Shown in pieces: positions 52,401-61,364 of a stretch of 64,000 bases of DNA (its first letter is position 1; every line of letters begins with the position of its first letter). The notes under the pieces are model-generated. The model had not been told where the DNA came from. It searched no databases and saw only the letters and a program-made list of their open reading frames with translations. The translations under genes were made by a program, and so were the position numbers. The stretch comes from Chryseolinea serpens (GTDB taxonomy: Bacteria > Bacteroidota > Bacteroidia > Cytophagales > Cyclobacteriaceae), in contig NZ_FQWQ01000001.1 in assembly GCF_900129725.1 (NCBI RefSeq), forward strand, positions 2,232,001 to 2,296,000. Reading direction: 5' to 3'.

Positions 52401-53461
52401 GGATATCGAAACGGGGTCATGGTGATCCCCACTGTAAATTGTGGTGGCGGGGTAACCGTGATTGTCGTCTGTGCAGATTTCAAATATCCTGAACACCCGT
52501 TAGACTGGGTATAAGAAACCGCGCAACTGACTGTGTAAACCGTATTCGGTGAAGTTGGCGACTCCAAATATTGGTAATTGCGTCCCATGGTTGTCGAATT
52601 TTGTATATAAACAACTTTATCTGGTCCACATTCAGGAATTGGGTCATTATGGTGTTGAGGTTGCCCATTCACATACCAAGTGTAGGTTGTGCTCGATGTC
52701 GGCGAGGAGTTGTTTGGAAAACTTAAATTTGCTGTCACAGGAGCACCTTCACAATTGCAAATGGTCTGGGGCGATGTCAGTGAAAATGTCGACGGAAAAT
52801 CCGCCTTAATTACTGCCGTAATAGGCGCTGAATTTTTGGTCGCACCAGAAGCACAGTCGGAAGAGGAGATTACCTTTGCATAAACATTGTTCCCGTTTTG
52901 AAGGGTGGTCGAAGTAAAGGTCATGCCATTGAGCTGCACCATGTTTTGATCACTACCGATGTACCATTTGACAACTGGGTCGTTCCCAGCATCAGTAATA
53001 TGTGCCGTGAAAGTAAGGGACGAGCCAGGGCAAACATTGTTGGTGTTAACCGTTATTGAAATACTCGGTTCAACTGTCATGCTGACGTTGGCAGCAATAT
53101 TTTCCCGGTGCCCATCCGTAAAGTCTGCGTGAACATCCCCAGAATGTTCTTTTAGCCACCTGACGATTACCTGCCCAGGCTTATGAGCGTCGGGGTCGTT
53201 GGGTTTATACATGAAGTCCGTCCCCTCTGTCCCCAGATCAAAGGAACATGTAGGCGGGGTTGGTGGATTTCCGCCAGAATTTATTGGCGTGGCGAAACCA
53301 TAGTAAGTCACGTAGTCCGCATTCGGGCCCGCACACGGATCATAGGATGTCGCTCCTGCCGTATAGTTAAACGTTTGCCCGAACGCCAATGAGTTGAAAC
53401 CAATTACAAAAACACCTATTGACAACCAAATAAAACGAGAGGTCGGGTTTCGATTTTTCAT
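49463..53461 (-). CDS. Ig-like/Rhs protein, N-terminal half of an Rhs shell
   Basis: The start is ATG 53461 (MKNRNPTSRFIWLSIGVFVI; signal to about AFGQ); ~1332 residues. Residues ~25-600 are Ig/PKD-like domains (CPGSSLTFTAHITDAGND, YTWYVNGQPQHHND). The rest is Rhs/YD shell: QFFDDVGRLVESVTPNGV, FYYDFQGRIISRTSQDAGKS, WYSYDERGNVEWTVQKPDK, YEYDADLRLSKVF. It stops shortly after INHPDKSKDPGGDDNDAF and PSPKKG, a point inside the shell in related single-chain Rhs proteins. The continuation (GLISSIRWRTETPFG onward) is found in the 2475-aa product of the next gene, 22 bases downstream. Confidence 0.82.
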   Translation of the reverse strand: MKNRNPTSRFIWLSIGVFVIGFNSLAFGQTFNYTAGATSYDPCAGPNADYVTYYGFATPINSGGNPPTPPTCSFDLGTEGTDFMYKPNDPDAHKPGQVIVRWLKEHSGDVHADFTDGHRENIAANVSMTVEPSISITVNTNNVCPGSSLTFTAHITDAGNDPVVKWYIGSDQNMVQLNGMTFTSTTLQNGNNVYAKVISSSDCASGATKNSAPITAVIKADFPSTFSLTSPQTICNCEGAPVTANLSFPNNSSPTSSTTYTWYVNGQPQHHNDPIPECGPDKVVYIQNSTTMGRNYQYLESPTSPNTVYTVSCAVSYTQSNGCSGYLKSAQTTITVTPPPQFTVGITMTPFRYPAVYCEGEISFQANTNFAADQILWYKNELQVASGATYHPQNIATSDSISVWAHTNTASCVANNETSSALSRSIFTINNSPLGRLTITPTLPVLCAGTKPPNDMNVEASGNIPRATTWTIEQAGGSSIDANGIITWDPSFSGNATVKAHVTGCATNEEDEGVIVTVVPLPILATPLTLKFCEYQPVVLSVENNPESYQLEWFTAQNTSLGSLPRKNIGLLSAGEYTFSVSSTDRFGCRSASRTSVPVLVQNDCDDYLNWIESVAHSKEEIIAHSKQYYDESGKNLQRQDKNLSAGKIFASQELHDLVNRTVGGTLPAPITQNAFQYNYHFVRDDRSSAVFEALNASQPGTLGWYYSVNNNLEEHVPTTSFPYSRVDYYKDGTEVERRSASPGEALRMGSTHEGVSGAFPIYNELDDYVSKRSSVMSGTPGGITTLQNQGVQTLSADENDYEETGGKKLKSYNINIADKNGKTVMSARSGTSTDHMLSVTNIVTGSGNPASEQYRPLIYFYLLDDAAVTIQNVSGPIGSFVARDILNDVAKNVGQTFDQGGKWPAGFYSVQLTNATTVIKLTYTNYYQDVAYQFFDDVGRLVESVTPNGVLLWDNYPAVDKTSFYYDFQGRIISRTSQDAGKSVFKYRKDGKIRFSQNAQQFKNEQDAESNSNSLGKFSYTTYDESLRPIESGEYEGNDIKFSELDSHLEEIKHPAFDLNKKKDWILTFYDQSPDGTLAGLCVNAGLPELYKQQHFTRRAVASTKNANMQTWYSYDERGNVEWTVQKPDKLNMVFVAKYEYSVTGNVLKIANLAFTKKLGLASQFYHRYEYDADLRLSKVFTSTAENGSETIRASYVYYLHGPLKRIVLGNDLQGVDFVYNINGWLTQINHPDKSKDPGGDDNDAFGMIINYYETETDAEALSALDPWRRSLKLHNLPDDSTSESMSLSFLNSNLVDPELSAWRKYSAEKINRSIKIREGKAPIIPSPKKG

Positions 53462-53515
53462 AGAATTATGATCGACATTTATCAAAAGGGAGCATTTCAA
53501 GGTCATATACATAGT

Positions 53516-56500
53516 TTATCTAACTCTACCATAGTGGTAAACCTGCGCGGCGACATGTATCTCTCCATTGTCAAACGTCTCGCGATAGGTATCGGTCAAG
53601 TGCCCAACTCCGTCGTATTCAAACCTCGAGAAGGTGTTTTGTGCATCCAATATGTACCATACTTCCCCCCAGCTATTGTACACATAACTCGTCATCTCTG
53701 AATCAAAAGGATGAAATCTAAAATCATCAAACGTGCTCGTTCCTCCTGAAGACTCGCACCAAACGTCCAAGGTTTGTAACGCGTCATTCGCTGAAATACC
53801 AGACATGTCTATATCAGCTTCTAACAAATACCAGTTCCCTGCTTTGCCAACATTTGTTACAACGGTCTCCACCGTCAAGTTCGAACCCAACTTATACTTA
53901 ATTTTAGCAACTGGCTGCAGTGACCACACGCTAACATGATATTTTCTCGCCTTCGGCCGCAACGAAAATCTAAACGCTTTTTGATTGATAGACGCTGTCA
54001 CGGCACGCGTTCCAGTATGTGCCGCGAGTGAAAATCCACCCCCTTCAACGTAAACACCGGAGCCGATTTGATTCTGTGAATCGGGTACTTCTTCTGCCCC
54101 AGAGTACCCAACCTCGCGGTGCTCTGCGTTGCCGGCTATAGCCATTACATCCGATTGGTCCAAAGACATTTTTACAGTTGAAAACCGTCCATTAACGTCA
54201 AAGGCCATCAAACTATGAGAATTGGCATCATACAACGATTCCTCCTCCTCTTTTTGCCAACCCGGAGGGACCTGATCTCCTCGCTTCCAGGCATTGAATC
54301 GAACTACCTCTGAATATGGATAAAGGCCATTTGTCGAATTCACATCTAAAGTTGGATCACCTATAAATGAAAAGGTCTGAAATTTTCTAAAAATACCTAC
54401 CTGTGGCGCGGATGCAGATTCAACGTTACCTGGTTGCAATACAGGCACGTCATCACTCCATGTCTGTACTGCCCCGGATTGCAAGTATTGAGGCGCACCG
54501 GAACCATCAATTTTATAAACATAAGTCGCTGCTTCCTGTGAAAGCATGTGCCTATTGTCCAAACTTTTCAGTCTTACTCCCATCTGCGGGTATACAGCTG
54601 CCCCCCCCTCTTTTAAGCTATATGCGGGAACAGTTTCAGTGACAAAGACTTGTCCGTAGGTGTCTGTTACACGCGACTTTATTGGTTTGCCGGAATAAAA
54701 ATCAAAGGCTGAAAACTCCGTCTTGGCCGTATTCCCGGTCACAAAATTTCTCTCCTCCATCGACGTCATGGCGGTAGCTTGATCGGATCTCACTGAGACC
54801 ACGGCCCTATCTATCGAGAATATCTCGTCCACATCTCGGTTATTATCGTCATCGACACCATGATTGATAAAATCCTTCACCGTAATGAATTTATGAAACG
54901 CTTGTTCCACCAATCCTTGTCGTTGACTTTGCAAAGTTGTCTCAATCGCGTTCGTCTCATTATCATACAAGTATCCAAATTTCTTCTCATGAATGAGTTG
55001 ATTGTTTTGATATGAAAAAGTCTGAACCCTTTTTACATCCCCCACGCCTGTCGACTGATTTCTAAGAGTTACATTTCTACGTTGCTTATCCAACGTTCCA
55101 TAGTCGACAAAATCGTAGGTAATCATGTTCTCATCAAACACCTCAAATTGTTGCGTACTGTAACTGTCCAAATATTTGTCATCGTACTTATTACGAATCG
55201 TCACGAACTCATACATTACTCCTGGGCCAGGCGCTTCTCTTCCAAATACCAGAACCTTCTCAATCATTTGATTTAGGTATTTTTGAAACTTGGTCCGGTA
55301 CTGCATTAAATTCCGGTTGTTTTGGCTGTTCTCGCTAACGAGATTTCGAAAAAAGTCTTTCTCTGTAGGAAAAGTGATTCCGATCGCGTTGTATGGCTTG
55401 TAGGTGGTGACTCCGGATGAGTTCGTGGTTCCAGGCAGATTATAATAGTATTCTGTCTCCTGAACATGACCTCCCAATGTCTCAACACTAATGGACTTAA
55501 CACGAGGTCCACCACCACTAAGCGTGGCTGTTCCGCCAATATCTCCCCCACCAACAAAATCCGAAACCGAAACTGCGCCGCATACGAAATAAGATGTCAT
55601 CGTTTTAGTCTCCCCATTCCAGGTAAATGTGCGATTTGGCTGCAAAGCATTATAAACACCAACATCGTTAAGAACAATGTAATCGTCTTGAACGTTGACA
55701 ATGTAGCTCGTGTTCACGAAGTAGCTTGGAACCGGCGTTCCTGTATTCCCGAAATTCCCAACCATAAATATTCGCATGTCAGCCGGATCACCTGGCACGA
55801 AATAATCTGAGACATTTATTCCTTTTTCCTTAAACTTGATCTTAACTTCTGAAGGCAGATATCTTTCAACGCTCTCGACTTCAAACAAAGTCTTATTGTC
55901 GTCATAAACTGATTTACTGAAAGTATTCGATTCATAGTCGATATCAATCGTCGCGCCAAGTTGCGTTGTGACAGCGCTCAGGGACCATGCCCAGGTCAGT
56001 TGAGCAGATGCCTCGGTGACGCGTCTAGACTGTCTTGTCGGCGTTGTAGCTTCATCATATGGCAGTACGTCTGAATTTGTTACAAAATCAGACTTATAGA
56101 ATCCCCAATTGTCAAATTTTTCTTTGTTATAACCAGGATTCAGATCGTACGCAAATTTCGTGGAGGGCAAAATGTCTGCGCCACCGTGCCCCAAAACTTT
56201 TACCGCTGTGAGTGTTAACTTTCCTGTCCGCTTAAATCGAAATTCATTTCCTGCGTATTTTCCACTCCCATCTCTACAGATCTCGGCATTCGAGTAGTCC
56301 ATATCGGCAATTGGGTCAAGCGAGTAGAACGCGGCTTTATCACGAGAATAACCTGTCATCACCTGGTTATTATACATATCACAGCAAAAGGGCGCACCGT
56401 GCGCGCGATAGGGATCATGGCAACCACTTTTTCGCGCGTAGGGCCATTCAAAATTAAAATCGGTTTTCGGGTCTGTGCAAATTCCCTGAGGATTGGCACA

Positions 56501-59134
56501 GGTTTGATTCCCAAAATTACTGAAATAATCAAAGCTATTCGGAACGTCAACGGAAAGGGTATAGTCAGTTTCAAAACGGATAATCTTGGCGGCCAATTTT
56601 GCAACGTTATCCTTATCCACCGCGTTAGGAATCTGGTCAATATCACCTTGATCAAAGACAAGATCGCCGTTATGATAATTTATTTTAATTGCATCTTCCC
56701 CTTTTTTTATGGTAACATATTTTGGGGGATCTGAATATGGAATTTGATAGGAGTAATCATCGTCCTCAGAGTGACCATCGGAATACCCATAGACGGCGGG
56801 CGCATTTGTCGGAAAGTTGTCATACCAGTTACTTCTGTCCTTCTGAAGCAGAACCTGACCCATATCTTTTTTATCATATAAATAAATGGCATCCAATTTT
56901 AAAGTACTTACTGGGCTAACTGAAAATTGCAGCCTGCCATTTTTTTGAAGAGCGTTTTCGTACCATTTAAATTCCATTGAATATCGTCTAGGATTACTCC
57001 CGCCCTCTAGGCGGCTAGTGACCCCGCGACCATCTAACCGTTTTGATTTGACAAAAACTGCTTTATGTGTTTTTGTCTCAATTGCATCCAAATAGTAGAG
57101 TTCTTTTATACCGTAAGAGAATGAAGCATAACTACTTTCCAGTTCTGTTAAATATCCAGTTTGGGGTGTCCTCCATTGATAATTGTCAGCCCACCTTCCG
57201 TAGTCGAATTTCACCCAATACCCTAAGTCGGCGTCATCCAAGATGCCGTTCGCGGTCCCGGTGGGGCCACGATCCACAAAATCGGGACCAGTAACAGCTG
57301 TTAGCAACCATGTGTAGGCATATGGTTCAATGTTCTTCATTTCGGTGATCGTTGCAGCTCCCTTTAAAGGTTTCTTCATTTTCATTCGGGTATACTCATT
57401 CGATGCGTATGCTGGTAAAGCATAGTGATAGGTCACGCCGCTCTCGTTTGTAATCATGAATCCGCCTATCATTTCCGCTGTAGATATGGTACGCGGTTTT
57501 AAACTCTGGAAAGTGGCATCTATGTTGTCATATAAGTCCGCATCGTCGTAGTTGTCTGTCTTGATCATTCCGCTACCTTTACCTCTAATAGTGGCTTTAG
57601 AATAAGGCATGCAGGATTCAGGCTGAAGGTAGTTTTCATAAACTTCGCGTTGAAGGGGGCGGTCGGAAGGTAGGGCATAACAATCGACAAATTTTTTTGC
57701 CTTTGCATCTCCATCGTGTATCTCCTTGTTTGTAAACCACTCGACGTGACGCGATCCCTCTAGTTGTTGAGACGTCGCATTATTCTCAAACCCGTCCGCA
57801 TCGGCAACGACCGTCTGGGCATTAATACTGAAGGTCGTCCCGCTAGTGATAGATTGCGGACTCACTGACAGCTTGTTAGAAAAATCATTCTTAAACCTAA
57901 AATCAACTTTTTTTCCGGGAGTAAATTTTCTGAGACTTTTATAATCCAGCGATTTGAAATCCGTTAAAGGAGTGCCAACAACAAGGTCGCGCTCATAGGC
58001 TTCCTTGCCTCGCATGTCCCCGTTTTCAAATATGTAAGGTTCTATATTCCCACCAAGACCTTGGCCAAGAACATCATATCGATCATGTGCAGGAAATGAA
58101 CCTCCAATCTGTTTTGCAACATCCGCGTCGTCGTGGACATCCCATTGATTGGCATCGGAGACAGTAGCATCATAAATGTCGTAGATGTCATTAGACACTG
58201 ACTGAAACTCAGAATACGCAAAGTTTTCGTTGTGATTAAAAATATCCTGAGCATCGTTGCTCTTAGCGCTGTAAAGGGATCCAAAGGCATAAAGTGCATC
58301 AGACTGATCGGACCAATATCGAGTGTAATAGTCTCGCAGCGAATAACTAAAGCCAAGGCCTACCTCCTTTATTCCAAACTGAACTGCCCCACCGTCAACC
58401 GTCCAGGAATGGCTACTGAGTGTACCTGCTGCATTATTTTTTTGATTGAACGTATAACCAGCCAATGTCAAACTTGTTTTAATCCCAGAATTGATATTAA
58501 AATCAAGAGAGCTCTGCTGCCCTAACAGCTCAATCCCTTGACTTCGCAGGAAATTTGCATTAGGACTCTGCTTATTGAACGCAAAGGCTCTCGAAGCAAA
58601 GGCAGATACTGGATTGAAACTTACCGAGGTGTAATGATTCACACTAAATCCCCGATAAGTATCTTGTGTTTTCGCCGTAGTAAAATTCACCCCAATGCCC
58701 GCAAAACTCGCTCCCATTGTTGATGTCTTCGTCACAGTTGTTCCGCCATCCCAATAATCTCGAACTTCTCTACGCGCACCGATATTGTCATCAGGAAAAC
58801 CATTTATAGTCCGATTGATTGAACCTGGGTTCAGAGTCCATCCCAAACCTACCCACGAAGCCTCTTGCTCTCCCAGAATGCCACTATGGTATGATAAAGA
58901 AAGGGGATAGCCACCGGCTGGGCCCGGAACCTCCAACAACGGCATATTGTATACCAACTGCCCAGACGCCAAATTGACCATGTCTGTGGTATCCACTGGC
59001 TCAAAGCTAGAAAATTCCGGAGAGGATGGTCCTGCTGTCAGCGCAAACAACATGGCCGGTTGAATAACACTTCCAAGCATTTCCAAAAAGAAAAAGGCCG
59101 AAATGAACTTAAGCAAAAATCGATTACGAATCAT
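53516..59134 (-). CDS. SpvB/TcB-like Rhs-associated protein
   Basis: The product is 1872 residues with signal peptide (FISAFFFLEMLGSVIQPAML). The N-terminal SpvB-like segment (LASGQLVYNMPLLEVPGPAG, YPLSLSYHSGILGEQEASWV, GLGWTLNPGSINRTINGFPD) is followed by a long beta-rich region with Tc/Rhs features (FLRSQGIELLGQQSSLDFNI, RKFTPGKKVDFRFKNDFSNK). The C-terminus has YD-like units (YVYNSWGEVWYILDAQNTFS, RFEYDGVGHLTDTYRETFDN). It has no toxin tail. It precedes the two Rhs-half genes in one operon, so it may be the shell/cap subunit for them, as TcB is for TcC (inference). Residues ~89-156 are the source-type of the sigma chimera N-terminus. Confidence 0.82.
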   Translation of the reverse strand: MIRNRFLLKFISAFFFLEMLGSVIQPAMLFALTAGPSSPEFSSFEPVDTTDMVNLASGQLVYNMPLLEVPGPAGGYPLSLSYHSGILGEQEASWVGLGWTLNPGSINRTINGFPDDNIGARREVRDYWDGGTTVTKTSTMGASFAGIGVNFTTAKTQDTYRGFSVNHYTSVSFNPVSAFASRAFAFNKQSPNANFLRSQGIELLGQQSSLDFNINSGIKTSLTLAGYTFNQKNNAAGTLSSHSWTVDGGAVQFGIKEVGLGFSYSLRDYYTRYWSDQSDALYAFGSLYSAKSNDAQDIFNHNENFAYSEFQSVSNDIYDIYDATVSDANQWDVHDDADVAKQIGGSFPAHDRYDVLGQGLGGNIEPYIFENGDMRGKEAYERDLVVGTPLTDFKSLDYKSLRKFTPGKKVDFRFKNDFSNKLSVSPQSITSGTTFSINAQTVVADADGFENNATSQQLEGSRHVEWFTNKEIHDGDAKAKKFVDCYALPSDRPLQREVYENYLQPESCMPYSKATIRGKGSGMIKTDNYDDADLYDNIDATFQSLKPRTISTAEMIGGFMITNESGVTYHYALPAYASNEYTRMKMKKPLKGAATITEMKNIEPYAYTWLLTAVTGPDFVDRGPTGTANGILDDADLGYWVKFDYGRWADNYQWRTPQTGYLTELESSYASFSYGIKELYYLDAIETKTHKAVFVKSKRLDGRGVTSRLEGGSNPRRYSMEFKWYENALQKNGRLQFSVSPVSTLKLDAIYLYDKKDMGQVLLQKDRSNWYDNFPTNAPAVYGYSDGHSEDDDYSYQIPYSDPPKYVTIKKGEDAIKINYHNGDLVFDQGDIDQIPNAVDKDNVAKLAAKIIRFETDYTLSVDVPNSFDYFSNFGNQTCANPQGICTDPKTDFNFEWPYARKSGCHDPYRAHGAPFCCDMYNNQVMTGYSRDKAAFYSLDPIADMDYSNAEICRDGSGKYAGNEFRFKRTGKLTLTAVKVLGHGGADILPSTKFAYDLNPGYNKEKFDNWGFYKSDFVTNSDVLPYDEATTPTRQSRRVTEASAQLTWAWSLSAVTTQLGATIDIDYESNTFSKSVYDDNKTLFEVESVERYLPSEVKIKFKEKGINVSDYFVPGDPADMRIFMVGNFGNTGTPVPSYFVNTSYIVNVQDDYIVLNDVGVYNALQPNRTFTWNGETKTMTSYFVCGAVSVSDFVGGGDIGGTATLSGGGPRVKSISVETLGGHVQETEYYYNLPGTTNSSGVTTYKPYNAIGITFPTEKDFFRNLVSENSQNNRNLMQYRTKFQKYLNQMIEKVLVFGREAPGPGVMYEFVTIRNKYDDKYLDSYSTQQFEVFDENMITYDFVDYGTLDKQRRNVTLRNQSTGVGDVKRVQTFSYQNNQLIHEKKFGYLYDNETNAIETTLQSQRQGLVEQAFHKFITVKDFINHGVDDDNNRDVDEIFSIDRAVVSVRSDQATAMTSMEERNFVTGNTAKTEFSAFDFYSGKPIKSRVTDTYGQVFVTETVPAYSLKEGGAAVYPQMGVRLKSLDNRHMLSQEAATYVYKIDGSGAPQYLQSGAVQTWSDDVPVLQPGNVESASAPQVGIFRKFQTFSFIGDPTLDVNSTNGLYPYSEVVRFNAWKRGDQVPPGWQKEEEESLYDANSHSLMAFDVNGRFSTVKMSLDQSDVMAIAGNAEHREVGYSGAEEVPDSQNQIGSGVYVEGGGFSLAAHTGTRAVTASINQKAFRFSLRPKARKYHVSVWSLQPVAKIKYKLGSNLTVETVVTNVGKAGNWYLLEADIDMSGISANDALQTLDVWCESSGGTSTFDDFRFHPFDSEMTSYVYNSWGEVWYILDAQNTFSRFEYDGVGHLTDTYRETFDNGEIHVAAQVYHYGRVR

Positions 59135-59158
59135 ACGCTAAACATTGTTTCTTATTGA

Positions 59159-59761
59159 CTAATCATTAAAATTCAGCTTTGGCACAGCGTCTATGTTCCG
59201 TGTGGAAAAGCGAAACTCTTGTCGGCCTATACCCAGCCCAAACTCATCCATGCTAAATTGAATCCATTTAGTATCACCGAGTGGCTTCTCAAATGCGAAC
59301 AAGGCATCGGTTGAGTTCCCCAATCCAAAAGTCCGAACAATTGTGTAATCGGATACAGGAATCGAGTCTCTGCCCATCGAAGTCATTTTGACAAATCGAG
59401 ACATCTCGAAAGAAAGGGCCTGGATAATTTGACCGCGATCCCATGGTCCTTCCACTTGCGTTATTTCTTTCCGGCCCTTGGAAAGGCTTAGAACAAAATA
59501 CTCATAGGCTGAGTATTTCTGACGGAGCTTGGCAATAGTCGAATCACTTGCACTTCTTGCCTTACCTATTTCCTGATGAACAAGTAAATCTGTTGGCCTG
59601 TAATAGACATCAATTTTAACTCCCTGAATATTCTTTGATTGAACAAGGCCATGAGCAGGGTCAGCTACAAATTTTTGTAGTTCTAGATATGTAGCTTTCT
59701 TCTTACCACAACTGACAAGTAGAAACAACAGGACAAGAATCTTGAGAGATATTCGGTTCAT
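59159..59761 (-). CDS. Lipoprotein at the head of the Rhs operon
   Basis: The product is 200 residues; type II signal ILVLLFLLVSCGKKK with lipobox Cys at 18. The rest has no recognised domain (YLELQKFVADPAHGLVQSKN, KIDVYYRPTDLLVHQEIG, WIQFSMDEFGLGIGRQEF). It starts the leftward operon and ends 24 bases before the 1872-aa gene. It probably sits on the outer membrane and helps export, anchor or display the Rhs complex; this is inferred from operon position. Confidence 0.75.
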   Translation of the reverse strand: MNRISLKILVLLFLLVSCGKKKATYLELQKFVADPAHGLVQSKNIQGVKIDVYYRPTDLLVHQEIGKARSASDSTIAKLRQKYSAYEYFVLSLSKGRKEITQVEGPWDRGQIIQALSFEMSRFVKMTSMGRDSIPVSDYTIVRTFGLGNSTDALFAFEKPLGDTKWIQFSMDEFGLGIGRQEFRFSTRNIDAVPKLNFND

Positions 59762-60343
59762 CTATGATTTTGGGAAATACACAATACTCCATCGCTTCTT
59801 ATTCATATTTGAAGTCCATCATTAGGGCCACAAATAGACACAAGCAACTTTGTTAAAACAAAGACAAATAGTTATTCGCTAAAATGTAATGTGTGTGAGT
59901 TTGAATTTCAGTGGCTACAACAATTATCAAATGACGCTAAAGATTCTATTACTCCCAATGTTATTGCGACTGACTTTATAAACATAAGAATTTAGAAGTG
60001 TAAAAAAAATCAATCAAAATATTTTTTTTTCTTGTTACGATATTGTTCCTAGCCAGCTTGTGAAACTATCTGATTCACCGCCGCGCATTAATCCTATCTG
60101 TCTCAACATCTTAAGTTCGGTGAAAGAGCTAAGCGCGCTCAGTGGCTCGCGATCAACGGAATGGATAAGGGTAGGTTCCTTACTCATGTTCAATGCGACG
60201 AAAGAACTGGACAGATAACAATTTTTCGAGCGCGTCCGCACCTTTATCATTGAAAGTTTCCCAAGAAAAAATATTTGACCTGTATCTTTGTTTAAATCCT
60301 TCTCAAAAAAAACTATATTTATGAAGGACGACCTTTTTGGCTT
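59762..60343. other. Divergent intergenic region of the Rhs operon
   Basis: This stretch contains the leaders of the leftward Rhs operon and the rightward gene at 60344. A 71-codon minus frame at 60035-60250 (ending GLMRGGESDSFTSWLGTIS) has no recognised family and no neighbour support; I treat it as uncertain. AT-rich runs near 60000-60035 may include promoters, but none is assigned. Confidence 0.4.
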
Positions 60344-60973
60344 ATGATCTCAAGAGTCTTTTTGCTATTGCTGTTGTGCCCCTCACAAATTGGCTGGTCT
60401 CAGGTGAACCCTAAGACTCTAGAGAAAAAATTTACCGACTGGGTTACTGGCTATGTCGTGTTAGTAACGGGCGACACGATACATTGCGAAATGACCTATT
60501 CACCTGCTGTATCTGAGGGGATGTTACAAGTTAAGGACGAATTCACTACGCTAGCTCTCACTGTGAAGGATGTAAAGACGTTTTACTATGTCGATTCGAA
60601 AAACAGACCCCATCGCTTTTATGCCTTGTCAGTTCTGGATGAAAGCACCTCAATGAAACGTGAACATTTTTTGGAATACATCTATGGCAATCCCTACGTT
60701 GCTATTCTGAGTCGTCGGACCTTGGAACTTAAGTCCAGAAACAGACAACAACCTAGTGGCAATCAGGGATATAGAGTCTCTCAAACAGACGTCAACTATT
60801 TGTTGAATGTGATCAGCGGCCAGTTAAGTGAATTTAATGAAAAGGAAGCCCTCGCATTGATGATAAAGAAAGCAGATGAAGTAAATGCGTACATCAAAAC
60901 AAATCATATTCGATTGAAAAAAGATTTGGATGATTATATTCAGGTATTCGATTACTTTGCGAAGCTGCAATAG
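60344..60973 (+). CDS. Secreted protein of unknown function
   Basis: The product is 209 residues with signal peptide (ISRVFLLLLLCPSQIGWSQ). It has a beta-rich middle (GYVVLVTGDTIHCEMTYSPA, TTLALTVKDVKTFYYVDSKN) and a helical C-terminus (ADEVNAYIKTNHIRLKKDLD). The GYVVLxxGDTIxC opening is common in uncharacterised periplasmic proteins of Bacteroidota. It stands alone, divergent from the Rhs operon. Confidence 0.7.
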   Translation: MISRVFLLLLLCPSQIGWSQVNPKTLEKKFTDWVTGYVVLVTGDTIHCEMTYSPAVSEGMLQVKDEFTTLALTVKDVKTFYYVDSKNRPHRFYALSVLDESTSMKREHFLEYIYGNPYVAILSRRTLELKSRNRQQPSGNQGYRVSQTDVNYLLNVISGQLSEFNEKEALALMIKKADEVNAYIKTNHIRLKKDLDDYIQVFDYFAKLQ

Positions 60974-61079
60974 CCGCCGAAAGGGCTCTGTGGTCCAAAT
61001 CTCCACCTCAATGTGAAATAAAGGAACTACGAAGTTCCAGCTGCTATGGCATTAGCATAACGAATCTTGTTGCAGAATT

Positions 61080-61364
61080 TTAGATCTGTACCAACCTCCA
61101 AATGTTTCCACCTGCAGATTTAGACTTCCCATTTGCAACATCCGAAATTCTGCTACCTGAAATCGCTTCCTCCCTCGCCGCCTCGGCAATACTTGAATAC
61201 GTTCTGATGTACTCACCCGCAATGGAGTACTTCGCCACCGCCTTACTTATTCTCCTCAAATGTTCTTTGGTTGACGCATAATGTTTTTCAACGTCCAGCC
61301 GCTTGGGGCCATTCCCATACTGCCAGATAAATCCCCCAGTGGTTTTCAGTTTTCCACGGGCAGC
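61080..61364 (-). pseudogene. NUMOD1-type homing-endonuclease DNA-binding fragment
   Basis: The sequence is KTTGGFIWQYGNG, then AKYSIAGEYIRTYSSIAEAA, REEAISGSRISDVANGKSKS and AGGNIWRLVQI. These are one whole and one partial NUMOD1 unit (SIAEAARE...ISxVxxGKxKxAGGxxWR), the DNA-recognition repeats of HNH/GIY-YIG homing endonucleases. The catalytic domain is missing. At 61365 the frame enters an element copy and remains open to an ATG at 61439 inside it, giving an element-encoded leader nearly identical to that of the integrase remnant (MTLGLLNLWWSHPREKKWS). Confidence 0.78.

Noticed and set aside
60035-60250. 71-codon minus frame in the gap before the Rhs operon
   Set aside because: No recognised family and no operon partner; it may be a decayed fragment. 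Mentioned only in the gap entry.
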